Below are positions 28,260 through 37,677 of a DNA stretch of 48,985 nt, one piece after another. This DNA is from Streptomyces altiplanensis (GTDB taxonomy: Bacteria; Actinomycetota; Actinomycetes; Streptomycetales; Streptomycetaceae), in contig RHMC01000041.1 of the NCBI GenBank assembly GCA_003719395.1, forward strand, positions 1 through 48,985, read 5' to 3'. Position numbers and translations under genes: made by a program. The notes beneath the pieces are model-generated. The model ran no database searches, was not told the origin of the DNA, and worked only from the letters and a program-made list of their open reading frames with translations. Position 1 is the stretch's first letter. The number at the start of each line of letters is the position of its first letter.

Positions 28260-30137
28260 TCAGAGATGGCGGCGTCGCGCAGCGGCTTGACGGTCGTACT
28301 CCTCCCGGGCCTTGACCGTCGACGGGCGGGTCGCGGTCTCGGCCACGGGAACATCCCACCACGCCTGGGCGGCGGGCGGGCCGACACTGTGTCGGGCGTT
28401 CGTGTCTCGACGTAGACGACATGTGGGCCGGTCGCTGGCGCGCGCCCGGGCCAGGGCTTCCCGCAGGTCACGGACGGTATCGGCGCGGATGACCCGCATG
28501 CCGAGGGAGCCTGCGTTCGCCGCCAGGTCGACCGGGAGCGGCGTGCCGGTGTACGAGCCGTCGGGCTCCCGGAAGCGGTACGCCGTGCCGAAGCGCTCGG
28601 CGCCCACGGACTCGGAGAGGCCGCCGATGGAGGCGTAGCCGTGGTTCTGGAGGATGACGACCTTGAGGGGGAGGCGCTCCTGCACGGCGGTGACGATCTC
28701 GGTGGGGTTCATCAGGTACGTACCGTCGCCGACCAGCGCCCACACCGGGCGGCCGGGCGCGGCGAGCTGCACGCCGATGGCGGCCGGGATCTCGTAGCCC
28801 ATGCAGGAGTAGCCGTACTCGACGTGGTACTGGTCCCGGGAGCGGGTCCGCCACAGTTTGTGGAGGTCACCGGGGAGGGAGCCCGCCGCGTTGATGAGGA
28901 TGTCTTTGTGGGTGACGAGGGAGTCGAGTACGCCGAGGACCTGGACCTGGGTGGGGCGGGCGTCCTCGTCGGGGGCGGCGTAGGCGGCGGTGACGCGCTC
29001 CTCCCAGCGCGCCTTCGCCTCGCTGTACTCGGTGACGTAGGCGTCGGGGACGTGGTGGCCGCGCAGGGCCTGGACGAGGGACTGGAGGGCGACGCGGGCG
29101 TCACCGACCACCTGCTGTGCGCCCAGCTTGTGGGCGTCGAAGCCGGTGATGTTGAGGTTGACGAAGCGGACGTCCGGGTTCTGGAAGAGGGTGGCGGAGG
29201 CGGTGGTGAAGTCGGAGTAGCGGGTGCCGACGCCGATCACCAGGTCGGCGGTGCGGGCGAGTCCGTCGGCGGTGGCGGTGCCGGTGTGGCCGATGCCGCC
29301 GACGTCCGCCGGGTGGTCGTACGGGAGTGAGCCCTTGCCCGCCTGGGTGGAGGCCACGGGGACGCCGGTCGCCTCGGCGAAGACCTTCAGGGCCGTCTCG
29401 GCGCCGCTGTGGTGGACGCCGCCGCCCGCGATCAGGAGGGGGCGGCAGGCGGCGCGGACGGCCTCCACCGCCGCGAAGAGTTCGCGCTGGTCCGGCTCGT
29501 GCGCCCGTACCTGCCAGACGCGTTCGGCGAAGAACTCCTCCGGCCAGTCGTACGCCTCGGCCTGCACGTCCTGCGGCAGCGCGAGCGTCACGGCGCCGGT
29601 CTCGGCGGGGTCGGCCAGGACGCGCATCGCCTGGAGCGCCGCCGGGATCAGGGCCTCGGGACGGGTGATCCGGTCGAAGTACCGGGACACGGGGCGCAGG
29701 CAGTCGTTGACGGACACGTCACCGGCGTACGGGACTTCCAGCTGCTGGAGGACGGGGTCGGCGGGGCGGGCCGCGAAGGTGTCGCCGGGCAGGAGGAGGA
29801 CGGGGAGGCGGTTGACGGTCGCGAGGGCGGCGCCCGTGACGAGGTTGGTGGCGCCGGGGCCGATGGAGGTGGTGACGGCGTGCGCGGAGAGGCGGCCGCA
29901 CTGGCGGGCGTAGCCGACGGCGGCGTGCACCATGGCCTGCTCGTTGCGGCCCTGGTAGTACGGCATGCCGGCCGAGCCGGGTTCGAGGAGCGCCTGGCCG
30001 ATGCCGGCGACGTTGCCGTGGCCGAAGATGCCCCAGGTGCCGGTGATGAAGCGGTGGCGGATGCCGTTGCGTTCGGTGTGCTGGCGGGTGAGGAAGGCCA
30101 CCAGGGCCTGGGCGGTGGTCAGTCGGCGGGTGGTCAC
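28260..30137 (-). CDS. iolD: 3D-(3,5/4)-trihydroxycyclohexane-1,2-dione hydrolase IolD
   Basis: 625 residues of a ThDP-dependent enzyme. The N-terminal Pyr domain includes [36 protein letters not shown] (catalytic Glu) and [14 protein letters not shown]. The C-terminal PP domain has [15 protein letters not shown] with the Mg-binding Asp and Asn. It opens the inosose-derived ring to 5-deoxyglucuronate. GTG at 30137 overlaps the iolB stop (GTGA). Near the C-terminus (about 28385-28430) roughly 11 codons read as nonsense (CRLRRDTN) where a neighbouring frame gives VVYVET, and the normal frame resumes at ARHSVGPP: two opposite single-base errors close together. Confidence 0.93.
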   Translation of the reverse strand: MTTRRLTTAQALVAFLTRQHTERNGIRHRFITGTWGIFGHGNVAGIGQALLEPGSAGMPYYQGRNEQAMVHAAVGYARQCGRLSAHAVTTSIGPGATNLVTGAALATVNRLPVLLLPGDTFAARPADPVLQQLEVPYAGDVSVNDCLRPVSRYFDRITRPEALIPAALQAMRVLADPAETGAVTLALPQDVQAEAYDWPEEFFAERVWQVRAHEPDQRELFAAVEAVRAACRPLLIAGGGVHHSGAETALKVFAEATGVPVASTQAGKGSLPYDHPADVGGIGHTGTATADGLARTADLVIGVGTRYSDFTTASATLFQNPDVRFVNLNITGFDAHKLGAQQVVGDARVALQSLVQALRGHHVPDAYVTEYSEAKARWEERVTAAYAAPDEDARPTQVQVLGVLDSLVTHKDILINAAGSLPGDLHKLWRTRSRDQYHVEYGYSCMGYEIPAAIGVQLAAPGRPVWALVGDGTYLMNPTEIVTAVQERLPLKVVILQNHGYASIGGLSESVGAERFGTAYRFREPDGSYTGTPLPVDLAANAGSLGMRVIRADTVRDLREALARARASDRPTCRLRRDTNARHSVGPPAAQAWWDVPVAETATRPSTVKAREEYDRQAAARRRHL

Positions 30138-31018
30138 TGCGTCGGCTCCTCGGGTCCGTACAGCGGCAGCCGGGGGTCGACCGGCTGTGAAGGCCAGGTG
30201 TCGCGGATCCAGCCGTGGTCGGGATGGTCGCGGATCAGCCACTCCCGCTCCTCCCCCGGGCCCGCCATCACATTGAGGTAGTAGAGGGTGTGGCCGGGCG
30301 CCGCGACGGACGGGCCGTGCCAGCCGTCGGGGACGAGGACGGCGTCGCCGGTGCGGACTTCGGCGAGGACGTCCGTCCCTCCGGGGCGGGACGGGGAGAC
30401 CCGGTGGTAGCCGAGACCGTCTTCGCGGTCGGTCTCGAAGTAGTAGATCTCTTCGAGCTCGGACTCGACGCCCGGGTGGTGCTCGTCGTGTTTGTGGGGC
30501 GGGTACGAGGACCAGTTGCCGCCGGGGGTGAGGACTTCGACGGCGATCAGCCGGTCGCACGCGAAGGCGTCCGCGGCCGCGAAGTTGTTGACCTGGCGCG
30601 AGCAGTTGCCGGCGCCGCGCAGTTCGACGGGGACCTCCGGCGCGGGGCCGTAGCGGGCGGGGAGCCGTCGCGCGCACCTCGCTCCTGCCAGGGCGAAGCG
30701 GCCTCCCGCGCCGGAGGAGATCCGGGCGTGGGCGTCGCGGGGCACGTACGCGAAGTCGGTGACCGAGCCGAACACGCTCTTTCTGCCCAGCAGTTCGAAG
30801 GTCCCGCCCTCCACGCGCACCGTGCAGCCGCCGCTGAGCGGCAGCACGATCCACTCGCTGTCGCCGGCCGTGAGCGTGTGGGAGCCGCCGGGCGGCAGTT
30901 CCAGCACGCGCAGGCCCTCATGGCGCCAGCCGGCCCGCTCCGGACCGATGTCCAGGGCGTACGGTCCCTGTCCGGCGGCCCCCGCCCGCAGTACGTACGG
31001 CGTGTCGTTGTCCGTCAT
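30134..31018 (-). CDS. iolB: 5-deoxy-glucuronate isomerase IolB
   Basis: 294 residues, the usual length, in a double cupin arrangement. The metal site lies in SSYPPHKHDEHHPGVESELEEIYYF (His, His and Glu), with DGWHGPSVAAPGHTLYYLNVMAG in the second half as the matching strand. It isomerises 5-deoxy-glucuronate to 2-deoxy-5-keto-gluconate. ATG at 31018, 28 bases after the aldolase stop. No frameshift is seen. It is coupled to iolD. Confidence 0.94.
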   Translation of the reverse strand: MTDNDTPYVLRAGAAGQGPYALDIGPERAGWRHEGLRVLELPPGGSHTLTAGDSEWIVLPLSGGCTVRVEGGTFELLGRKSVFGSVTDFAYVPRDAHARISSGAGGRFALAGARCARRLPARYGPAPEVPVELRGAGNCSRQVNNFAAADAFACDRLIAVEVLTPGGNWSSYPPHKHDEHHPGVESELEEIYYFETDREDGLGYHRVSPSRPGGTDVLAEVRTGDAVLVPDGWHGPSVAAPGHTLYYLNVMAGPGEEREWLIRDHPDHGWIRDTWPSQPVDPRLPLYGPEEPTQ

Positions 31019-31046
31019 GTCCCTCTCCCTACCCGTCGGCCGTGCG

Positions 31047-31930
31047 CTACAGCAGCCCGACGGCGGTGTCGACCGCCCCCGCCACGTCCCCGTCGGCCGG
31101 ATAGAGCAGCGACCGGCCGACGACCAGGCCCTGGACGGTCGGCAGCCGCAGCGCCTTGCGCCACTTCTCGTACGCGCGGACCTGGTCGGCGCCGACCTCG
31201 CCGCCCAGCAGCACGGCGGGCAGCGTCGAGGTCTCCATGACCCGCGCCATGTCGTCGGCGTCCTCGGTGACGGGGACCTTCAGCCAGGTGTACGCGGAGG
31301 TCCCGGCGAGGCCCGAGGCGATGGCGATGGAGTGCGTGACGGCCCCGGCGCTCAGATCGTTGCGGACCTTCCCGTCCACGCGGCGGGATATGAACGGCTC
31401 GACGAAGACCGGGAGGCGGCGATCGGCCATCGCGTCGATGGTGCGGGCGGTGGCGTGGAGGGTGTCGAGCGATCCGGGGTCGTCGTAGTCGATGCGCAGG
31501 AGCAGCTTGCCGGCGTCGAAGCCGCGGCGCTCCAGGTCCTGGGCGCGGGGTCCGGTGAAGCGGTCGTCGAGTTCGAAGGCGGCGCCGGCCAGGCCGCCGC
31601 GGTTCATGGAGCCGACGACGACCTTGCCGTCGAGAGCGCCGAGGAGGAGCAGGTCGTCGAGGATGTCGGCGGCGGCCAGGACACCGTCGACGCCGGGGCG
31701 GGAGAGGGCGAGGCAGAGCCGCTCCAGCAGGTCGGGGCGGCCGGCCATGGCGAGTTCGCGGTCACCGACGCCGAGGGCGCCGCGGGCCGGGTGGTCGGCC
31801 GCGATGATCATGAGCCGTCCGCTCGCGCCGATCAGCGGCCTGCGGGGGCGGCGGGCGGCGGCCTCGGCGATCGCTTCGGGGTGGCGGGTCCGTACCCGTA
31901 CGAGGTCGCGCTGCGCAGGCCACTGGTCAC
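31047..31930 (-). CDS. Cgl0159-family (beta/alpha)8 aldolase of the inositol operon, one frameshift
   Basis: About 294 residues of a class I aldolase-like TIM barrel: LMIIAADHPARGALGVGD, VDGVLAAADILDDLLLLGAL, KLLLRIDYDDPGSL, PVFVEPFISRR, SAYTWLKVPV (candidate Schiff-base Lys) and GLVVGRSLLYPADGDV. In actinobacteria this family replaces or supplements IolJ, cleaving 2-deoxy-5-keto-gluconate 6-phosphate; that role is inferred from its place between iolC and iolB. GTG at 31930 overlaps the iolC stop (GTGA). The frame must shift by one base near 31915 (VTSGL then AQRDLVRVRT). Confidence 0.8.
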
Positions 31931-32929
31931 GTCGTGGGCTCCTGCGCGGGGACGGGACGCCCGCGAGGACCTGTTCCACCTCTGCCGGGCGGGGCATCGC
32001 GGAGGAGCAGGCGAGGCGGGCGGCGACGATGGCGCCGGCCGCGTTGGCGTACCGCATGGTGTGCTCCAGGTCCCAGCCGGCCAGCAGCCCGTGGCAGAGG
32101 GCCCCGCCGAAGGCGTCGCCCGCGCCGAGCCCGTTGAGCACGTCGACGGGTACGGGCGGGCATTCGGCCGTCGTGCCGTCGAGGTGCGCGGCGAGCACGC
32201 CCTTCGGCCCCTGTTTGACGACGGCGAGTCCGACGCCGGCGGCGAGCAGGGCGCGGGCGGCGGCGTACGGCTCGCGCTCACCGGTGGCGACTTCGCACTC
32301 GTCGAGGTTGCGACGCGACGGTGGCGTGGCGGAGGGCCTCGGCGTAGTGACGGGCGGGCCCGGCCGGGGTCGCCGTCGCCCCAGAACATCGGCCGCCAGT
32401 CCAGGTCGAAGACCGTCGTGCTCCCCGCGTCCCGCGCCTCCAGCGCCGCGAGCGTCGCCGAACGGCTCGGCTCCGCGCACAGGCCCGTGCCCGTCATCCA
32501 GAAGATCCGCGCCGAACGGATCGCGTCCAGGTCCAGTTCCCGGGTCCGCAGTTCGAGATCGGGCGCCTTCGGCTGCCGGTAGAAGTAGAGCGGGAAGTCG
32601 TCCGGCGGGAAGATCTCGCAGAACGTCACCGGGGTCGGCAGGTCCGCGACCCCCGTCACCCAGCGGTCGTCGACGCCGAACTCCCGCAGTTGCTCGTGGA
32701 GGTAGTCGCCGAAGGGGTCGGCCCCGGTGCGGGTGACGACGGCCGTGCGCCGGCCCAGCCTGGCCGCGGCGACCGCCACGTTCGCGGCCGAGCCGCCGAG
32801 GAACTTGCCGAACGTCTCGACCTGCGCCAGCGCGACCCCGGCCTGCAGCGGATAGAGATCCACTCCGATCCGGCCCATCGCGATCAGGTCGTACGGGTGG
32901 TCGTGCGGCTCGTACGCATTGGACTCCAT
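31927..32929 (-). CDS. iolC: 5-dehydro-2-deoxygluconokinase IolC (PfkB family), frameshifted
   Basis: ATG at 32929 has GGAGGG upstream. The PfkB kinase fold shows LIAMGRIGVDLYPLQ, FLGGSAANVAVAAARLGRR (first PfkB signature), VTRTGADPFGDYL and, near the end, VDVLNGLGAGDAFGGALCHG with the catalytic Asp of the GAGD motif. It phosphorylates 2-deoxy-5-keto-gluconate. Reading shifts near 32365 (extra C), 32315 and 31955, so as written the product is cut into pieces. The natural end PTT-stop at 31927 overlaps the aldolase start. First gene of the operon. Confidence 0.9.
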
Positions 32930-32961
32930 GCGCGTCCCTCCGGTCCGGCGGCTGCTCCCAG

Positions 32962-32990
32962 GTCTAATGGGCGCCACGGCACCCTGTCAA
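32962..32990 (-). promoter_or_regulatory. Promoter of the inositol operon
   Basis: Reading leftward: TTGACA (32990-32985), a 17-base spacer, then TTAGAC (32967-32962), a near-consensus housekeeping sigma promoter 33 bases before the iolC ATG. Its -35 box adjoins the inverted repeat at 32994-33015. Confidence 0.65.
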
Positions 32991-32993
32991 CGT

Positions 32994-33015
32994 TTTGTCC
33001 TTACATTCGGACGAA
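32994..33015. promoter_or_regulatory. Candidate operator between iolC and the divergent isomerase
   Basis: TTTGTCC-N8-GGACGAA is an inverted repeat with one mismatch. It lies between two outward-facing TTGACA boxes (32985-32990 for iolC, 33019-33024 for the isomerase), so one bound regulator could control both. GntR- and LacI-type repressors regulate iol genes elsewhere; none is encoded next to this site. Confidence 0.5.
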
Positions 33016-33055
33016 GGGTTGACACCTTTCTCGTACGGCCGGAAAGCTGGCGCTC

Positions 33056-33967
33056 ATGACCTCTCCCGCACCCGCGCCGACCCGCATCCGGGTCGGTTCC
33101 GCCCCCGACTCCTGGGGAGTGTGGTTCCCCGACGACCCGCTCCAGGTGCCCTGGGAACGCTTCCTCGACGAGGTCGCGGAGGCCGGTTACCCCTGGATCG
33201 AACTCGGCCCGTACGGCTACCTCCCGACCGATCCGGCCCGCCTCACCGACGAGACGCGCCGCCGGGGGCTGTCCGTCTCGGCGGGCACGGTCTTCACCGG
33301 CCTCCACCGCGGGCCCGAGGTCTGGGACGCCACGTGGGCCCATGTCGCGGACGTCGCCGAGCTCACCAGGGCCATGGGCGCGGAGCACCTGGTCGTCATC
33401 CCGTCCTTCTGGCGGGACGACAGGACCGGCGAGGTACTGGAGGAGCGCACGCTGACGGCCGCCCAGTGGCGGACGCTCGCCCGGCAGACCGAACGGCTCG
33501 GGCGCGAGGTGCGCGAGCGGTACGGGCTGAAGATCGTCGTCCATCCGCACGCGGACACGCACATCGACGACGAGGAGAATGTCGCCCGCTTCCTGGACGC
33601 CACCGACGCCGGCCTGGTGTCGCTCTGCCTGGACACCGGCCACTACGCGTACTGCGGCGGGGACAGCGTCGAGCTCATCGAGACCTACGGGGAGCGGATC
33701 GGCTACCTCCACCTCAAGCAGGTGGACCCGGAGATCCTCGCCGAAGTCGTCGCCGGCGAGGTGCCGTTCGGGCCCGCCGTCGGGCGGGGCGTGATGTGCG
33801 AACCGCCGGCCGGGGTGCCGGCGCTGGAACCCGTGCTGGCGGCGGCCGGGCGGCTGGACGTGGACCTGTTCGCGATCGTCGAGCAGGACATGTACCCGTG
33901 TCCGCCGGACAGGCCCCTGCCGATCGCCCGGCGCACCCGCCGCTTCCTCCGCTCCTGCGGCGCCTAG
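33056..33967 (+). CDS. IolE-like sugar phosphate isomerase/epimerase (TIM barrel)
   Basis: 303 residues, intact. APDSWGVWFPDDPLQVPWERF at the N-terminus is typical of IolE-type (inosose dehydratase-like) proteins. Metal-binding residues of the AP-endonuclease-2 barrel are visible in IELGPYGYLP, VVIPSF, IVVHPHADTHID, SLCLDTGHYAYCGGD, YLHLKQVDP and FAIVEQDMY. A role as inosose dehydratase, the missing early step of this operon, is a good inference; an inosose isomerase (IolI) is the alternative. GGAAAG lies about 8 bases before the ATG. It is divergent from iolC. Confidence 0.82.
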   Translation: MTSPAPAPTRIRVGSAPDSWGVWFPDDPLQVPWERFLDEVAEAGYPWIELGPYGYLPTDPARLTDETRRRGLSVSAGTVFTGLHRGPEVWDATWAHVADVAELTRAMGAEHLVVIPSFWRDDRTGEVLEERTLTAAQWRTLARQTERLGREVRERYGLKIVVHPHADTHIDDEENVARFLDATDAGLVSLCLDTGHYAYCGGDSVELIETYGERIGYLHLKQVDPEILAEVVAGEVPFGPAVGRGVMCEPPAGVPALEPVLAAAGRLDVDLFAIVEQDMYPCPPDRPLPIARRTRRFLRSCGA

Positions 33968-34193
33968 CCGGGGGCGCGGCGGAACACACGCCGCAGGCGT
34001 CACATTCATTGAACTTCTGTCACACATGTCCCGGTTGGGCGGTGCTTCCGTCACAGGTGTTCGACAGCCCCGCCCCGCACATCACTCGGCGTCGTTCAAC
34101 GGACACAGGCTGAGTGATCGTCAGCGTTCCGCGCCCCGGCCACCCCGCCGGCCCCCAGGCCGCCGCCGAGGCGCGCGCAGGGAGGTGCCACAG

Positions 34194-34391
34194 ATGACTG
34201 ACCGCAGGCTCTGGTCGTACAAGGAGATCGCCGCGCACATCCAGGTCCAGCCGGACACCGTGCGCTCGTACCGCAAGCACGGACTGCTCCCCCCGCCCGA
34301 CCACACGGAGAACGGCAAGCCCTACTGGTACGCGGACACCATCCGCCTCTGGGTCTCGCGCCGGCCGGGCAACAGGGGCCGCAGGGAGTGA
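34194..34391 (+). CDS. Small MerR/AlpA-like helix-turn-helix protein
   Basis: 65 residues with GGGAGG eight or nine bases before the ATG. WSYKEIAAHIQVQPDTVRSY is a winged helix-turn-helix of the excisionase/MerR N-terminal type, followed by RKHGLLPPPDHTENGKPYWY and DTIRLWVSRRPG (the wing). There is no effector domain. Similar proteins are common in Streptomyces chromosomes and in integrative elements. No integrase is nearby. Confidence 0.8.
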   Translation: MTDRRLWSYKEIAAHIQVQPDTVRSYRKHGLLPPPDHTENGKPYWYADTIRLWVSRRPGNRGRRE

Positions 34392-34498
34392 GGAAGGAAT
34401 GAGGGCGGTCTCGCTCCGCCCCCTGGATCCGGTCATCGGCGACCGCACGCCCACCGGCACCCACATGACTGACATCACGGCCGGGCGTAGTCGCATTC

Positions 34499-34515
34499 AT
34501 ACCCCCTAGGGGTAT
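34499..34515 (+). promoter_or_regulatory. CsoR-type copper operator
   Basis: ATACCCC-cta-GGGGTAT, perfect 7-base arms with a 3-base spacer, matches the G/C-box palindrome bound by the copper repressor CsoR in actinobacteria. It is centred about 95 bases upstream of copZ. Cu(I) would release CsoR and start transcription. Confidence 0.85.
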
Positions 34516-34600
34516 AGTCTGGACCGTGTCAGGAAGTCACGGCATCCCCGCGGCTTTCTGGGGCACCACGTCTGCGTAAGCCTGAGAGAGGGAGAACGAC

Positions 34601-34915
34601 ATGACCGCCGAGACCGAGACGAAGACCGAGGCCACCGCGTCCGGCTCCTGCTGCTCGCCGTCCGGCTCCTGCCACGACGCCTCGGCCGAGGTCCAGGTGG
34701 GCGCCGTCACCACCGAGTACCAGGTGAGCGGCATGACCTGCGGGCACTGCGAGGGCGCGGTCGCCGGCGAGGTCTCGGAGATCCCCGGCGTCACCTCGGT
34801 GAAGGCCGTCGCCTCCACCGGCCGGGTGACGGTCGTCTCCGACGCCCCGCTGGACCTGGAAGCCGTACGCGCCGCCGTCGACGAGGCCGGTTACGAGCTC
34901 GTCGGCCGGGCCTGA
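34601..34915 (+). CDS. copZ: Copper chaperone CopZ with a Cys-rich N-terminal extension
   Basis: 104 residues. The C-terminal 70 form an HMA domain with the Cu(I) site [11 protein letters not shown]. The first 35 residues are unusual: a charged Thr/Glu tail and [13 protein letters not shown], giving three extra cysteines and a His that could form a second copper site. It delivers Cu(I) to the CopA ATPase encoded next. ATG at 34601 is preceded by GAGAGGGAGAACG. First gene of the CsoR-controlled unit. Confidence 0.9.
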   Translation: MTAETETKTEATASGSCCSPSGSCHDASAEVQVGAVTTEYQVSGMTCGHCEGAVAGEVSEIPGVTSVKAVASTGRVTVVSDAPLDLEAVRAAVDEAGYELVGRA

Positions 34916-34917
34916 CC

Positions 34918-34985
34918 CGGACCGCCTTCTCCCGCCGGGCCGTACCGGACCAGTTCATACTGGCTCCCGTACGGCGGTCCGTTTT
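34918..34985 (+). terminator. Hairpin with T tract between copZ and copA (partial terminator/attenuator)
   Basis: CGGACCGCC (34918-34926) pairs with GGCGGTCCG (34973-34981), followed by TTTT. Inside lie CCAGT-tcat-ACTGG (34950-34963) and a CCGTAC/GTACGG pair (34940-34945 with 34969-34974) that overlaps the outer stem and could compete with it. It can trim transcription after copZ so that chaperone exceeds pump. Confidence 0.7.
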
Positions 34986-35001
34986 CCTGGAGCAAGAACA
35001 C

Positions 35002-37322
35002 ATGACCAGCACAGCGCAAGAGGCACCGGCGACCACCGTGGACACGTCCCGGGTCGAGCTCTCCATCGGGGGGATGACCTGCGCCTCCTGCGCCGCCCGC
35101 ATCGAGAAGAAGCTCAACCGCATGGACGGCGTCCACGCCACCGTCAACTACGCGACGGCGAAGGCGAGGGTCAGTTACGCCGACGGGGTGGGCGTCGCGG
35201 ACCTCATCGCCACCGTCGAGAAGACCGGCTACACCGCCGAGGAGCCCCCGCCGCCCGCCGCCCCGGCCGCCGCCGCGCCCGCCGCGCCGGAGCAGGCGGC
35301 CGGGCGCGAGCAGGACGATCCCGCCCTCGCCCCGCTGCGGCAGCGCTTCCTCGTCTCGCTGGTCCTCTCCGTCCCCGTGGTCGCGCTCGCGATGATCCCC
35401 CGGCTCCAGTTCGACAACTGGCAGTGGCTCTCGCTCACCCTCGCCGCCCCGGTCGTCGTCTGGGGCGGACTGCCCTTCCACCGGGCCGCCTGGACCAACG
35501 TCCGGCACGGCGCCGCCACCATGGACACCCTCGTCTCGGTCGGCACGCTCGCCGCGTTCGGCTGGTCGCTGTGGGCCCTGTTCTTCGGGCACGCGGGCCT
35601 GCCGGGCATGCGCCACGGTTTCGAGCTGACGGCGTCCCAGCGCACCGACGGGGCTTCGACGGTCTACCTGGAGGTCGCCGCCGGAGTCGTCACCTTCATC
35701 CTCCTCGGCCGCTACCTGGAGGCGAAGGCCAAGCGGAGGGCGGGCTCGGCGCTGCGCGCGCTGATGGAACTCGGTTCGAAGGACGTGACGGTGCTCCGGG
35801 GCGGTACGGAGGTACGCGTCCCGGTCGGCACGCTCGCCGTCGGGGACCGCTTCGTCGTACGCCCCGGCGAGAAGATCGCCACCGACGGCACGGTCACCGA
35901 AGGCACCTCCGCCGTCGACGCCTCCATGCTGACCGGCGAGTCCGTGCCGGTGGACGTGGCCGCCGGAAGCGCCGTCACCGGCGCCACCGTGAACACCTCG
36001 GGCCGGATCGTCGTCGAGGCGACCAGGATCGGCGCCGACACCCGGCTCGCGCGCATGGCCCGCCTCGTCGAGGACGCCCAGAACGGCAAGGCGCAGGTGC
36101 AGCGCCTGGCCGACCGCGTCTCCGCGGTCTTCGTGCCGGTCGTCCTGCTCATCGCCCTGGGCACGCTCGTCACCTGGCTGCTGCTCACGGACGACACGGC
36201 CGCCTCGTTCACGGCGGCCGTGGCGGTGCTGATCATCGCGTGGCCGTGCCCGCGTCTGGCCACGCCGACCGCGCTCATGGTCGGCACGGGGCGCGGCGCC
36301 CAGCTCGGCATCCTGATCAAGGGGCCGGAGGTGCTGGAGTCGACCCAGGCGCGTGGACACCGTCGTACTCGACAAGACGGGGACCGTCACGACGGGGCGG
36401 ATGGAGCTCAGGGAGGTCTTCGCGGCGCCCGGCACCGACGAGGCCCTGCTGCTGCGCCTGGCCGGCGCGGTGGAGCACGCCTCGGAGCATCCGGTCGCGC
36501 GGGCCGTGGCGTCCGGCGCGCCGACCGGACCGGGCCGCTGCCGGGAGTGGAGAAGTTCGAGAACGTCGCGGGGCTCGGGGTGCGCGGTCTGGTCGACGGG
36601 CACGAGGTGCTGGTGGGACGCCGAGGCGCTGCTCGCCGAAGTGGGCGGTGGAGCTGCCGCGCGAGCTGGCCGGCGCCAAGGCCGCGGCGGAGGCTCAGGG
36701 GCGTACGGCGATGGCCGTGGCCTGGGACGGGTCGGCGCGCGGCGTCCTGGCCGTCGCGGACGCCGTGAAGGAGACCAGCGCGGAGGCGGTCGCACGGCTG
36801 CGCGAGCTCGGCCTGACCCCGGTCCTGCTGACCGGTGACAACCGGGCCGTCGCCGAGTCGGTGGCGCGTGCGGTCGGGATCGGGGCGGGCGATGTGTACG
36901 CCGAGGTCCTGCCGCAGGACAAGGTCGACGTCGTCAAGCGGCTCCAGGCCGAGGGGCGCAGCGTGGCGATGGTCGGCGACGGTGTGAACGACGCGGCGGC
37001 GCTGGCCACGGCGGATCTGGGGCTCGCGATGGGCACGGGTACGGACGCCGCGATCGAGGCGGGCGACCTGACGCTCGTCCGGGGGGACCTGAGGGTGGCG
37101 GCGGACGCGATCCTGCTGTCCCGCAGGACGCTGGGGACCATCAAGGGAAATCTCTTCTGGGCCTTCGGTTACAACGTCGCCGCCCTGCCCCTGGCGGCCG
37201 CCGGGCTGCTCAACCCCATGATCGCCGGATTCGCGATGGCGTTTTCCTCGGTATTCGTAGTGACAAACAGCCTCAGGCTGCGTACCTTCACAGGACGCAC
37301 ACAAAGTGACGCACGTCACTGA
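35002..37322 (+). CDS. copA: Copper-translocating P-type ATPase CopA, frameshifted and with altered CPC motif
   Basis: An N-terminal HMA domain ([12 protein letters not shown]), transmembrane segments from about residue 112 ([17 protein letters not shown] onward), actuator loop TGES, phosphorylation site [18 protein letters not shown] (P1B HP motif), TGDN, and [10 protein letters not shown] with later helices ending [16 protein letters not shown]. It exports Cu(I) from the cytoplasm. Breaks near 36350, 36540 and 36625 split the ATP-binding domain across frames. The intramembrane copper motif reads [10 protein letters not shown] instead of ACPCALGLATP: the first Cys is Trp and one residue is missing. 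If real, that would impair transport. Confidence 0.9.
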
Positions 37323-37378
37323 GGTTTGAGGGTAACCATTCGGGCGACCCGCGAGTCTAAGTAGGCGATGCCAAGAAC

Positions 37379-37417
37379 GTCTTGGGGGACGTTCACGGAA
37401 TGTCTTGGGGGACGTTC
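37379..37417. repeat. Two direct copies of GTCTTGGGGGACGTTC
   Basis: A 16-base unit occurs at 37379-37394 and 37402-37417 (23-base period), between copA and the gltA terminator. No function is known; it could be a paired protein-binding site or the leftover 5' region of a lost gene. Confidence 0.6.
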
Positions 37418-37564
37418 CGGGCAAGCGTTGGCCGGGGCACGTGCACCGGGGAGCTTTGAGCGGCCCTCCCGTACGTACGCGTCCCGGCAGCCCGCGCAGG
37501 GAGCTTGTGCGCCCATCGGACACCCGGCCGGATCCCGTGGGGGGAATCCGCTCCGGGAAAAGGG

Positions 37565-37612
37565 AAGCGCCCCGATCTGCCGACCCGTGGGGGGATCGGC
37601 AGCGGGGCGCTT
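37565..37612 (-). terminator. Terminator of citrate synthase (bidirectional)
   Basis: A stem of about 17 bp with a two-base bulge (arms 37565-37583 and 37596-37612). It is followed by TTT on the plus strand and by CCCTTTT on the minus strand, so it can stop both copA and gltA transcripts. Confidence 0.8.
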
Positions 37613-37623
37613 TCCGCTTTTCA

Positions 37624-37659
37624 GCGGGTGGTGCGGGTGGTGCGGGTGGTGCGGGTGAC
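37624..37659. repeat. Nine-base tandem repeat GCGGGTGGT, nearly four copies
   Basis: Three exact units and a fourth ending GAC lie between the gltA stop and its terminator, in the 3' untranslated part of the gltA message. Confidence 0.8.
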
Positions 37660-37677
37660 GCGGTGGAACCGGCTGCG

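Larger units (their letters stand above)
37323..37677. other. Intergenic region between convergent copA and gltA
   Basis: 355 bases without a supported gene. It holds the two 16-base direct repeats, a GC-rich middle, the gltA terminator and a 9-base tandem repeat. Open frames here lack start signals and conserved sequence. Confidence 0.5.

Noticed and set aside
36353..36838. A separate HAD-type protein within copA
   Set aside because: The frame starting at the DKTGT site is simply the continuation of copA after a one-base shift; membrane and actuator domains precede it and the hinge domain follows.
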